Positions 1 through 6,677 of a stretch of DNA of 6,742 nt are shown one piece after another. The stretch's first letter is position 1; the number at the start of each line of letters is the position of its first letter. A program made the translations under genes and the position numbers. This stretch comes from Syntrophomonas sp. (GTDB lineage: Bacteria > Bacillota > Syntrophomonadia > Syntrophomonadales > Syntrophomonadaceae): the NCBI GenBank assembly GCA_028693695.1, contig JAQUUV010000063.1, positions 2,757-9,498 of the forward strand. Reading direction: 5' to 3'. The notes under the pieces are model-generated. The model worked only from the letters and a program-made list of their open reading frames with translations. It ran no database searches and was not told where the DNA came from.

Positions 1-19
1 TAATAAGTTTTCGGATCAG

Positions 20-1216
20 ATGGGCGGGTTTATTTCTCTAAGCCTCAAAGGTGAAAACTATGAAAAAGTAATCAATATGGCACTGGCCCGAGGCATCTAT
101 ATCTGGGACATAAAAAGGCAGGACAATTTAATCTATTTAAAAGTGAGAACCAGTGGTTATGAGGCTTTTAAAAGCATTGCTGACGAGAATAATTATGAAA
201 TACTGTTACTGAAAAGACAGGGAATGCCTTTTTGGAAAACGGTTATGAAGAGACGTATAGGCCTGCTGGGAGGAGGTTTTATATTTATCGCTATGCTGTA
301 CCTGATGTCATCTTTCGTGTGGTTGGTGCAGGTGAGCGGCAATAATAAAGTGGATCAAAATCGGATACTGATGACCGCGGCCATACATGGGATTTACCCT
401 GGGGCTGCTAAATGGAATTTCAGCCGTATCGAGGTTGAAGAAGCTATGCTCAGGGATATAAGCGAACTAACCTACATTCAATGTGATGTTCGGGGCGTTA
501 AAGTTAATATCAAGGTCGTGGAGAAAATACTGCCTGACCATGAGATTACCGGGCCCTGTCATATTGTAGCGGCTCAGGACGGCGTGGTGGAAGAGGTTCT
601 GGTTCTAGAAGGCCAAGCCCAAGTTAAGCCTGGTACCGTGGTGGCTAAGGGTGACATTCTTATATCGGGTATTGTTTTTCCGCCTGTACCGTACGAAATG
701 GCAGAAAAGCCAGCTCCAAGTGCTCAGCCTTACCAGGTAAGGGCAAGGGGTAAAGTTATGGCTCGAACCTGGTATGAGGGATATGGTGAATGCAGTCTAA
801 TAACGGAAAAAAAGGTTTTTACGGAAAACGAACTGAATAAGTTGTATCTAATTACTCCATGGAAAAAAGTCTTGTTAAAAGGTTGGGGGGATAATAAGTT
901 TGTCCTTTATGAAGAGACTAGTAAAGAGCAAGTGTGGCATAGCTCGGCTGGAAATTGGGGCTTATCCAGCTTAAGCATAAAAGAACAACAAATAAATACA
1001 ACTAAATATAGCGAGAAAGAGGCGGTAGAAATCGCCCGGGAAAAAGCTTTGCAAAGCTTGAATCAAAAAATGGAGGCAAGTCTTAAAGTAAGCGACTCTC
1101 ATTTTTCCGTGTTATCTTCACCCAGTGATTCTATTGTAAGAATTAAAGTCTTTATGGAAAGCATCCAAGATATTTCGGAAGCACATCTTATCAGTGCGGG
1201 TGAAATTAGTAATTAG
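20..1216 (+). CDS. yqfD: Sporulation protein YqfD
   Basis: This is a membrane protein of the YqfD family, known from endospore formers where it is made with YqfC in the mother cell under sigma-E; its biochemical role is unknown. From the first ATG it has 398 residues, close to the family's usual ~400. A soluble N-terminal domain (1-78) is followed by one hydrophobic segment at about 80-103 and a long domain presumably outside the membrane. Family signatures are visible: the stretch ending IKVVEK near 164-169 after a hydrophobic strand, the lipoyl/barrel-like segment 187-217 ending GDILISG, and ARGKVMARTWYE at 242-253. The start is uncertain. The ATG at 20 has only a weak GGAT upstream, the frame is open to the window edge (from base 2), and relatives usually carry several more residues before the first strand, so the gene may begin just outside. 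No yqfC is visible. Identification is confident; the exact 5' end is not. Confidence 0.88.
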   Translation: MGGFISLSLKGENYEKVINMALARGIYIWDIKRQDNLIYLKVRTSGYEAFKSIADENNYEILLLKRQGMPFWKTVMKRRIGLLGGGFIFIAMLYLMSSFVWLVQVSGNNKVDQNRILMTAAIHGIYPGAAKWNFSRIEVEEAMLRDISELTYIQCDVRGVKVNIKVVEKILPDHEITGPCHIVAAQDGVVEEVLVLEGQAQVKPGTVVAKGDILISGIVFPPVPYEMAEKPAPSAQPYQVRARGKVMARTWYEGYGECSLITEKKVFTENELNKLYLITPWKKVLLKGWGDNKFVLYEETSKEQVWHSSAGNWGLSSLSIKEQQINTTKYSEKEAVEIAREKALQSLNQKMEASLKVSDSHFSVLSSPSDSIVRIKVFMESIQDISEAHLISAGEISN

Positions 1217-1236
1217 AGCATTTATTATGATATAAT
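1206..1236 (+). promoter_or_regulatory. Candidate sigma-A promoter, extended -10, for phoH and downstream genes
   Basis: A perfect TATAAT at 1231-1236 is preceded by TG plus one base (1228-1230), forming a textbook extended -10. The best -35 is poor (TTAGTA at 1206-1211, 19-bp spacer), which an extended -10 can tolerate. It lies in the longest gap between genes (56 bp), immediately after the yqfD stop. Transcription would start near 1243, leaving a leader of about 30 bases before phoH. Its position would let phoH to era be expressed in growing cells independently of a sporulation promoter upstream of yqfCD. Found by motif reading only. Confidence 0.6.
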
Positions 1237-1258
1237 GAGCGGAAATCGTATTCGGAAT

Positions 1259-1264
1259 GGAGAG
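1259..1264 (+). promoter_or_regulatory. Ribosome binding site that fixes the phoH TTG start
   Basis: GGAGAG lies 8 bases before the TTG at 1273. The nearby ATG at 1257 is in another frame, and the first in-frame ATG lies more than 60 codons into the gene, inside the conserved N-terminal domain. TTG is therefore the only sensible start. Confidence 0.75.
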
Positions 1265-1272
1265 TAAAATTT

Positions 1273-2235
1273 TTGGCCATAAAAGAAAGCAAGATTGAAA
1301 TTAAGGATAACCAGCAGGCAGCAGTATTATTTGGCGCTGGGGATGATAATTTCCGTTATTTGCAGGGAATCTGTGATGCTGAACTTTCGGCTCGGGGGGC
1401 TGATATTTATATTCGTGGCGAGGAAGAACAAGTTAATTACGCCGCCCAGTTAATTCAGGATTTGATGGTGATTGTAGAGGCCGAAGGGTTTTTAAACATT
1501 AATGATATCACCTACATGGACAAACTCCTGAAAAAGGGAGATAGGCCTGGATACCAGGACATTGTATCCGGAACCCTTTTGACTACATCCCATGGGAAGG
1601 CTATCAAGGCTAGAACGATGGGGCAAAAAAGGTATGTTCAATCTATATTGCGGGATGATGTGGTTTTTGGCATTGGCCCGGCGGGAACGGGCAAAACCTA
1701 TCTGGCAGTGGTGATGGCGGTTAGAGCCTTACGCAATAAAGAAGTGGAACGTATTATATTGGTACGACCGGCAGTAGAGGCCGGAGAGAAGTTGGGTTTT
1801 CTTCCGGGAGATTTTATAGAAAAGGTAAATCCTTATCTTAGGCCCCTATATGATGGCCTTTTTGATATTTTAGGTGTAGATGTAACCCAACGCTATTTAG
1901 AAAAAAATATTATTGAAATAGCTCCTTTGGCTTATATGCGGGGTAGAACCTTAAATAGCGCCTTTATTATTCTGGATGAGGCTCAAAATACTACACCTCA
2001 GCAGATGAAGATGTTTTTAACCCGTCTGGGTTTTGGCTCTCAGGCGGTTATTACCGGTGATGTTACTCAGGTAGATTTGCCTAGGGACGATCATTCAGGT
2101 TTGATAGAGATTCAAAAGATACTAGGTATTATCAAGGGTATTTCTTTCGAGTATATGACTAAGGAAGATGTCGTCCGGCATCCTCTGGTACAGAAAATAA
2201 TTAACGCTTACGAAGTTTTTTTGGCTCAACAGTAG
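1273..2235 (+). CDS. phoH: PhoH family P-loop ATPase (PhoH/YbeZ-like)
   Basis: PhoH-family ATPase of 320 residues, the normal length for the short Firmicutes form. These proteins resemble the helicase part of superfamily 1 and are thought to act on RNA together with YbeY, whose gene lies two places downstream here; the exact substrate is not settled. An N-terminal KH-like region (about 1-100) precedes the ATPase core. Walker A is GPAGTGKT at 135-142, followed by VRPAVEAGEKLGFLPGD at 164-180, MRGRT at 222-226, Walker B with IILDEAQN at 232-239, TGDVTQVDLP at 261-270 and the family's C-terminal DVVRHPLVQ near 299-307. All motifs are intact. Translation starts at TTG with a good ribosome binding site. 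The gene probably has its own promoter in the gap after yqfD, and pgpH follows after a 27-bp gap. The family call is firm; the in-cell function is inferred from homologues. Confidence 0.96.
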   Translation: MAIKESKIEIKDNQQAAVLFGAGDDNFRYLQGICDAELSARGADIYIRGEEEQVNYAAQLIQDLMVIVEAEGFLNINDITYMDKLLKKGDRPGYQDIVSGTLLTTSHGKAIKARTMGQKRYVQSILRDDVVFGIGPAGTGKTYLAVVMAVRALRNKEVERIILVRPAVEAGEKLGFLPGDFIEKVNPYLRPLYDGLFDILGVDVTQRYLEKNIIEIAPLAYMRGRTLNSAFIILDEAQNTTPQQMKMFLTRLGFGSQAVITGDVTQVDLPRDDHSGLIEIQKILGIIKGISFEYMTKEDVVRHPLVQKIINAYEVFLAQQ

Positions 2236-2250
2236 ATTGGGAGCACTTTA

Positions 2251-2255
2251 AGGAG
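2251..2255 (+). promoter_or_regulatory. Ribosome binding site that fixes the pgpH ATG start
   Basis: AGGAG (within AAGGAGA, 2250-2256) directly abuts an in-frame TTG at 2257, too close for use. It lies 7 bases from the ATG at 2263, the favoured start. A third option, ATG 2305, has a G-rich run (2294-2299) upstream but would drop 14 residues. Confidence 0.75.
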
Positions 2256-2262
2256 ATTGAAT

Positions 2263-4458
2263 ATGAGACTGGCCAATATCCTCCAATATTTTTGGGGGGA
2301 AAGAATGCGCCGTTTCTGGAGAGATTCTCACACTAAAAAAATACTGGCGGCATTTTCTTTTTTCGCTATAATGATAGCTATTCTTTTTAGTAATTTTAGC
2401 CCGCAGCAGGTTATGCTGCGCACCGATGAAGTGGCTAAACGTAACATCGTGTCCAATATTACTGCAGTGGTCATAGATGAAAAACAGACGGAGGATCTTA
2501 AGCAACAGGCTACTGACAGGGTACAGAAGAAATATGAGGAGGATAAATATGCTCTGGCAAATGCCCGGACTGAAGCTAATAATTTTTATATAAATTTAAG
2601 GGGTATTTTGCAGTCCAACAGCACCGATAAAAAGACAGCAATAACAGGTTTGTTAAATGACATGGTCCGTCAGAAAAATGTAAGTTCTGGCATTAATACT
2701 ACATCATCGGCCAATTATCTACTGGTTACTAAACCCCAGGATATAGATAAGATGGAGCAGGCAACCTTGAGCATGGTGGAATTGGCTATGAGCAAACCCA
2801 TTACGGAAGAGGCCATGGGGGGAGTCTACAATGATGTAAGCCAACAAGTCAATAAGCTTGGTTTTATCTCTTCAGCGGAGGAGATAATTAATATAGCAAC
2901 CATAAACGCGATTCGCCCTAATATGATTTTCAATCAAGAAGCTACTACTACTGCTATTAAGGAGGCAGAGGATGCGGTTGAGCCTGTACATAAAACCGTA
3001 AAAATCGGAGAAATTATCGTGCGGGAAGGAGATCGGGTAACCGCAGAACAGATATCCGTCCTGGAACAACTTGGCATCCAGAGAACCAAGAGCTACCCCA
3101 TTACGCTGGTTGGAGCGGCTGCTTTTGTTATCATCAGTTTCTGGCTAATGCTGGAGTATCTGAGACGCTACCATAAAGACCTATATGAAAATGATAAGCA
3201 AATGTTGTTGCTGGGCATTATTATGCTTATAGTTCTGTTGCTGGCCAGGTTTGCAACGGTCATTCAAATCGCTGACCGGCCGGAAATAAACGCCATGTCG
3301 GGCTACCTCGCACCTGTAGCCGCAGGTTCTATGTTGATTGCTATTTTACTTAATAATAAGTTGGCATATTTTATAACCATGGTTATGGCTTTATATGTAG
3401 GTCTGCTAAATGGCGGCAACCAATTAGCCTTTGTTATTGTTGCATTTATCAGTGGTACGGTCGGGATATATCGGGTATCACGATTAAGTCAGACTTCAGA
3501 TCTAGCTATATCCGGATTGTATATTGCCGGGGTTAATGTTGCAACGATATTGGCGATGGCCTTTATCTATAGCAATATAACCATCAGTATTGTTCTGGTG
3601 GGAATAATGATTGGGGTTATTAACGGAATATTATCGGCGGTTTTAATGATTGGAGCATTACCTTACCTGGAAAGCGGCTTTTCTATAACCAGTATGATAA
3701 AATTATTGGAGCTATCCAATCCTAACCATGATCTCCTTAAAAAGTTGATGCTTGAAGCGCCAGGAACTTATCATCATAGCTTAATGGTCGGTAATTTGGC
3801 AGAGGCTTCCGCAGAGTCTATCGGCGCTAATCCCCTGCTGGTGAGGGTAGGCGCCTATTATCATGATATTGGTAAGATAAAAAGATCGGAATATTTCGTA
3901 GAAAATCAGCGTGGCTTTGATGATCCACATGATAAGATTGCTCCGGCTTTAAGCGCATTAATTATTATTTCTCATGTCAAGGAGGGTCTGGAACTAGCTC
4001 GGGAAGCCCGCCTGCCTCAGGTTATCATTGATTTTATTGGTGAACATCATGGCACCAGTCTGCAAAATTTTTTTTACAGCCGAGCCTTGGAGGAAGAAGG
4101 CGAGGGTATGGTAAATGAAGATAGTTTTAGGTACGAAGGACCTAAACCGCATAGCAAGGAAGTAGCCTTAGTGATGCTGGCTGATTCGGTGGAGGCTGCA
4201 GTTCGTTCTTTGCCTGCTCCAAGCCTGGAGAAAATTCGTACCATGGTTCGCAAAATATTGCGCGATAAGTTAAATGATCGGCAATTGGAGGAATGCGACC
4301 TAACCTTTAAGGATGTGGATGTGATTGCCAATACCTTCTGCAGGGTTTTGGAAGGAGTATATCATAAACGGATTGAATATCCTGATATAGTAAAAGAGCT
4401 TACAAAAAGGAGTGGCACTTATGGAGACGATGATAATAGACCAACAGAACAAGGTTAG
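2263..4458 (+). CDS. pgpH: Cyclic-di-AMP phosphodiesterase PgpH (7TM-HD protein, YqfF)
   Basis: Membrane-bound HD-domain phosphodiesterase of 731 residues, similar to the ~710-720 of Bacillus and Listeria relatives. Homologues hydrolyse c-di-AMP to pApA in the cytoplasm, controlling potassium/osmotic balance and wall homeostasis. Layout from the ATG: short cytoplasmic tail, membrane segment ~27-44, extracytoplasmic 7TMR-HDED domain ~45-278, seven membrane segments between ~279 and 464, then a cytoplasmic HD domain to the end. Catalytic metal-binding residues are present: His pair 504-505 (in TYHHS), H534-D535 (YYHDIGK), H571 (ISHVKEG), H595-H596 (GEHHGT) and D641 (LADSVEA). The enzyme therefore looks active. 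The last 38 bases overlap ybeY in another frame, suggesting coupled translation. Family and activity are well supported by motifs; what the outer domain senses cannot be read from sequence. Confidence 0.96.
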   Translation: MRLANILQYFWGERMRRFWRDSHTKKILAAFSFFAIMIAILFSNFSPQQVMLRTDEVAKRNIVSNITAVVIDEKQTEDLKQQATDRVQKKYEEDKYALANARTEANNFYINLRGILQSNSTDKKTAITGLLNDMVRQKNVSSGINTTSSANYLLVTKPQDIDKMEQATLSMVELAMSKPITEEAMGGVYNDVSQQVNKLGFISSAEEIINIATINAIRPNMIFNQEATTTAIKEAEDAVEPVHKTVKIGEIIVREGDRVTAEQISVLEQLGIQRTKSYPITLVGAAAFVIISFWLMLEYLRRYHKDLYENDKQMLLLGIIMLIVLLLARFATVIQIADRPEINAMSGYLAPVAAGSMLIAILLNNKLAYFITMVMALYVGLLNGGNQLAFVIVAFISGTVGIYRVSRLSQTSDLAISGLYIAGVNVATILAMAFIYSNITISIVLVGIMIGVINGILSAVLMIGALPYLESGFSITSMIKLLELSNPNHDLLKKLMLEAPGTYHHSLMVGNLAEASAESIGANPLLVRVGAYYHDIGKIKRSEYFVENQRGFDDPHDKIAPALSALIIISHVKEGLELAREARLPQVIIDFIGEHHGTSLQNFFYSRALEEEGEGMVNEDSFRYEGPKPHSKEVALVMLADSVEAAVRSLPAPSLEKIRTMVRKILRDKLNDRQLEECDLTFKDVDVIANTFCRVLEGVYHKRIEYPDIVKELTKRSGTYGDDDNRPTEQG
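4404..4412 (+). promoter_or_regulatory. Ribosome binding site that fixes the ybeY ATG start
   Basis: AAAAAGGAG ends 8 bases before the ATG at 4421. The in-frame GTG at 4412 begins inside this site and cannot use it, so the ATG is chosen. The site lies within the pgpH coding sequence, so it is exposed to ribosomes finishing pgpH. Confidence 0.75.
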
Positions 4459-4891
4459 CTACAATAAAGAATTACAAAATGTCATCACGAGCGTGGCTAG
4501 CGCCGCAGCGAAGATGCAAAACTTGCCTAAAAAATCGGAGGTAAGTTTTCTGCTGGTTGACGATAGTTATATACAGGAATTGAATATGATGTATAGGAAC
4601 CAGAACAGCGCCACAGACGTTCTATCCTTTGCTATGAACGAATTATCCGAGGATGAACCTGATTTCGATTTTTCCAATGAACTTAATGTTCTGGGAGATA
4701 TCGTTATTTCTCTGGAGAGAGCTCAGTCCCAAAGTGAGGAATATGGTCACAGTATTAGCCGGGAACTTGGATTCCTGGTAGCCCATGGGATGCTTCATTT
4801 GCTGGGATTTGATCATGAAAATGAAGCCGAGGAAAAAGTGATGCGCGATTTGGAAGAAAAGATATTGAGAAGCGTAAAACTGGAAAGGTAG
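4421..4891 (+). CDS. ybeY: Endoribonuclease YbeY (16S rRNA maturation factor)
   Basis: YbeY (YqfG in Bacillus; UPF0054 family), a zinc-dependent single-strand endoribonuclease of the cytoplasm that takes part in 16S rRNA 3'-end maturation and ribosome quality control. The protein has 156 residues, normal for the family. The zinc-binding signature HGxLHLxGxDH is complete, with H122, H126 and H132 in AHGMLHLLGFDH. The conserved arginine (R59, in MYRNQ), TDVLSF at 65-70 and LGDI at 91-94 are also present. The gene starts inside the end of pgpH (38-bp overlap) and stops 9 bases before dgkA. Its company of phoH upstream and era downstream fits reports that YbeY works with PhoH-type ATPases and Era in small-subunit assembly. 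Nothing looks damaged. Confidence 0.97.
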   Translation: METMIIDQQNKVSYNKELQNVITSVASAAAKMQNLPKKSEVSFLLVDDSYIQELNMMYRNQNSATDVLSFAMNELSEDEPDFDFSNELNVLGDIVISLERAQSQSEEYGHSISRELGFLVAHGMLHLLGFDHENEAEEKVMRDLEEKILRSVKLER

Positions 4892-4900
4892 AATGTCGAG

Positions 4901-5257
4901 ATGGAGAGGTTCAGCCGGAGTTTTTCCTGCGCGATACAGGGGATTGTTTACTCGGCAGCTAGCGGTAGAAATATGAAGATTCACCTGCTGGCAGCAATAA
5001 CCGCGATAAGCATCGCTTTTGTCCTTGGGGTAAACAGAGTGGAATGGACTTTTTTAATGATTACGATATTTATGGTTCTATCCGCAGAAACCATTAATAC
5101 TGCCATCGAGAGAACCGTAGACCTGATTACCGAAGATGATCATCCGCTGGCTAAGCTAGCCAAAGACCTGGCTGCCGGAGGCGTATTGCTGACGGCCATC
5201 AACGCTGTTGTTGTAGGGGTTCTGGTTTTTGGCCCCTATCTGATGAGATTACTCTAA
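4901..5257 (+). CDS. dgkA: Undecaprenol/diacylglycerol kinase family protein DgkA
   Basis: Small integral-membrane kinase of the DgkA family, 118 residues. In Gram-positives these enzymes mainly phosphorylate undecaprenol with ATP, feeding the lipid carrier pool for wall synthesis. An N-terminal amphipathic part (1-26) is followed by three membrane helices at about 28-44, 46-66 and 92-113. The core signature ExxNTAIExxxD is present with E63, N66, E70 and D74, matching E. coli E69, N72, E76 and D80; KD at 88-89 matches K94-D95. One oddity: in the RNMKIH segment the residue just before the Arg is Gly (G22), where many relatives have Glu (aligned by eye to E. coli E28). The ATG at 4901 has only a modest site, AAAGGTAG, overlapping the ybeY stop 9 bases upstream, so translation probably depends on ybeY. 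Family call firm; substrate inferred. Confidence 0.93.
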   Translation: MERFSRSFSCAIQGIVYSAASGRNMKIHLLAAITAISIAFVLGVNRVEWTFLMITIFMVLSAETINTAIERTVDLITEDDHPLAKLAKDLAAGGVLLTAINAVVVGVLVFGPYLMRLL

Positions 5258-5266
5258 TTCTTTATG

Positions 5267-5272
5267 AGGGGA
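5267..5272 (+). promoter_or_regulatory. Ribosome binding site that fixes the cdd start
   Basis: GAGGGG lies 9 bases before the ATG at 5282. The earlier in-frame ATG at 5264 has no such site upstream and would add six residues not expected in the family, so 5282 is preferred. Confidence 0.7.
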
Positions 5273-5281
5273 AATGCGCAT

Positions 5282-5686
5282 ATGAACTTGGTTGACCTGG
5301 TTGCGATGGCGCGGCAAGCCCAAAAAAAGGCGTATGCTCCTTATTCTGGCTTTAAAGTGGGAGCCGCCTTATTAACCGATGAGGGGCACATATATACCGG
5401 AGCTAATGTGGAAAATACCTCCTATGGTTTAACGGTTTGTGCGGAACGAATTGCTGTATTTAAGGCCGTTAATGCCGGTGAAAGCCGATTTCAGTCTATC
5501 GCTATAGTAGGCAGCGGCTTAGATTACATATATCCTTGTGGAGCTTGCCTGCAGGTCTTAGCCGAATTCTCCATGAATATCAAGATAATTGCTGTCAATG
5601 AAAACGATGATTTTAGGGAATATTATCTGGGTGAGATGCTACCACAGGTTTTTTCTTTAGACACTTCAAGCAGGAGGGTTATATAA
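5282..5686 (+). CDS. cdd: Cytidine deaminase
   Basis: Homotetrameric-type cytidine deaminase, 134 residues, which hydrolytically converts cytidine and deoxycytidine to uridine and deoxyuridine in the pyrimidine salvage pathway. The zinc site and catalytic base are intact: CAER with C53 and E55, and PCGAC with C86 and C89. The substrate-binding NVEN is at 42-45, and YAPYSxFxVGAAL near 18-30 is typical of the family. Residue numbers coincide with those I recall for the Bacillus subtilis enzyme. One variation: after the second zinc cysteine the usual Arg (CGACRQ) is Leu90 (CGACLQ), which I believe occurs in other members too. The gene follows dgkA by 24 bases, and its TAA stop is 2 bases before the era GTG. 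Its place between dgkA and era is the standard one in Firmicutes and does not by itself imply a role in ribosome assembly. Confidence 0.97.
   Translation: MNLVDLVAMARQAQKKAYAPYSGFKVGAALLTDEGHIYTGANVENTSYGLTVCAERIAVFKAVNAGESRFQSIAIVGSGLDYIYPCGACLQVLAEFSMNIKIIAVNENDDFREYYLGEMLPQVFSLDTSSRRVI
5672..5677 (+). promoter_or_regulatory. Ribosome binding site for the era GTG start
   Basis: AGGAGG, a full consensus, lies inside the end of cdd and 11 bases before the GTG at 5689, slightly long spacing. No in-frame ATG is nearby, and the protein begins KSGFVSIVGRPNVGKS, exactly as expected for Era, so GTG is accepted. Confidence 0.75.
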
Positions 5687-5688
5687 TA

Positions 5689-6570
5689 GTGAAATCTGGA
5701 TTTGTAAGTATTGTGGGTAGGCCTAATGTGGGCAAATCCACTTTAATTAATACACTTATTGGTGCTAAAATAGCGATCGTTTCGGAAAAACCTCAGACCA
5801 CCAGAACTAGAATTCAGGGTATTCTTACTTCTGAGCAGGGGCAGGTTATTTTTGTAGATACTCCTGGCATGCATAAGCCCAAACACCTACTGGGCGAATA
5901 TATGATGAAGGTATCAACCCGTAGTATGAATGAAGTCGACATTATCTATTATATGATTGATGCCACCAAGCCTTTCGGCGGTGGGGAGCAGTTTATAATT
6001 GAACAGCTGAAGAAGACGGAGGTTCCCGTATTCCTGGTGGTAAATAAGATTGATCTGGTTAGGGAAGAAGAGGTTAAGGAGTTTATTCAGCCATTTTACA
6101 ATCAGATGAATTTCGCTGAACTTATACCTATTTCCGCATTTCAGGGCACTAATCTGGATGCACTACTGGAAAAAACCTTTAAGTATTTACCGGAAGGACC
6201 GCTTTATTACTCCGAAGATGACTTGACCGATCAGCCAGTATCTTTTATTGTGGCTGAGCTAATCAGAGAAAAGGCCTTACTTCTTACCCGTGATGAAGTA
6301 CCGCATTCTCTAGCTGTGGAAGTTGAGGAGTTTAAAAATCAGGGCACGGGAAAGGTATATGTAAGAGCCGTTATTCATACCGAGAGAGATTCTCAGAAGG
6401 GCATTATAATTGGTAAAAAGGGGCAGATGCTTAAACAGATTGGCGAGCAATCGCGAATTGATATAGAAAAAATGCTTGATGCTTCGGTATATTTAGATTT
6501 GTGGGTTAAGGTAAAAAAGAACTGGCGTGACAGTGAATCCAACCTTAGCCAGCTAGGCTATCATTTATAA
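5689..6570 (+). CDS. era: GTPase Era (30S ribosome assembly)
   Basis: Era, an essential cytoplasmic GTPase that binds the 3' end of 16S rRNA and helps the last steps of 30S subunit assembly. It has 293 residues, the usual size. The GTPase domain comes first: G1 GRPNVGKS at 10-17, switch I QTTRTRIQG at 36-44, G3 DTPG at 57-60, G4 NKID at 119-122 and G5 ISA at 148-150. The C-terminal KH domain (about 200-285) has the GKKG loop at 252-255 followed by QIGEQSR. All key residues are present. Translation starts at GTG, only 2 bases after the cdd stop. The stop codon lies inside the left arm of a strong inverted repeat. The usual downstream partner recO is not in the window; repeat-like sequence follows instead. 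Confidence 0.98.
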   Translation: MKSGFVSIVGRPNVGKSTLINTLIGAKIAIVSEKPQTTRTRIQGILTSEQGQVIFVDTPGMHKPKHLLGEYMMKVSTRSMNEVDIIYYMIDATKPFGGGEQFIIEQLKKTEVPVFLVVNKIDLVREEEVKEFIQPFYNQMNFAELIPISAFQGTNLDALLEKTFKYLPEGPLYYSEDDLTDQPVSFIVAELIREKALLLTRDEVPHSLAVEVEEFKNQGTGKVYVRAVIHTERDSQKGIIIGKKGQMLKQIGEQSRIDIEKMLDASVYLDLWVKVKKNWRDSESNLSQLGYHL

Positions 6571-6595
6571 AACAGGGGGACACACCTGTTTTATA
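6566..6595 (+). terminator. Probable intrinsic terminator after era
   Basis: A perfect 11-bp inverted repeat pairs TATAAAACAGG (6566-6576) with CCTGTTTTATA (6585-6595) around an 8-base loop, straddling the era stop codon. The A-rich left and T-rich right arms suggest a terminator that could act on both strands. There is no separate run of T after the stem: the TTTT lies within the arm, followed by GCTACC. If only the inner stem forms, TTTTATA would serve as the tail. Termination is likely but not certain. Confidence 0.55.
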
Positions 6596-6598
6596 GCT

Positions 6599-6662
6599 AC
6601 CTTAGTTGCGACCGGATGGCTGCATCAGCAACCTTAGCGGTATCCTTAAGGATGCATCAGTA
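6599..6662. repeat. Degenerate tandem repeat, two 32-bp units, in the gap after era
   Basis: Unit 1 (6599-6630) and unit 2 (6631-6662) are adjacent and match at about 22 of 32 positions by hand alignment. The ends are best kept: both start ACCTTAG and both carry TGCATCAG at the same offset (6621-6628 and 6653-6660). Unit 1 can form a hairpin with GTTGC (6605-6609) pairing to GCAAC (6628-6632) and GATG/CATC inside it. Unit 2 contains the perfect 12-bp palindrome ATCCTTAAGGAT (6642-6653). No clear third unit flanks them. Function unknown. Confidence 0.6.
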
Positions 6663-6677
6663 GTCCCCGAAGGGGGT

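Noticed and set aside
2248..2505. Minus-strand frames inside pgpH, ybeY and dgkA (for example 2248-2505, 4074-4331, 4643-4984)
   Set aside because: They lie opposite strongly recognised genes, have no family features and no ribosome sites of note; they are shadows.
5682..5687. Perfect TATAAT just before the era GTG
   Set aside because: Transcription would start inside era, past its start codon, and the hexamer is formed by the cdd end and stop codon. No -35 is convincing, so it is probably chance.
6599..6662. CRISPR-like or integron attC-like reading of the tandem repeats
   Set aside because: Only two units, directly abutting with no spacers, and no attC core pairs were found.
6616..6663. 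Short + strand frame (15 codons, beginning MAASATLAVSLRMHQ) in the tail
   Set aside because: Very short, no good ribosome site, and it runs across the 32-bp repeats, whose period is not a multiple of three.
6661..6676. CCCC-GAA-GGGG mini-hairpin as a terminator or riboswitch part
   Set aside because: Stem of only four to five pairs, no T run and no known aptamer pattern nearby; better treated as part of the repeat region.
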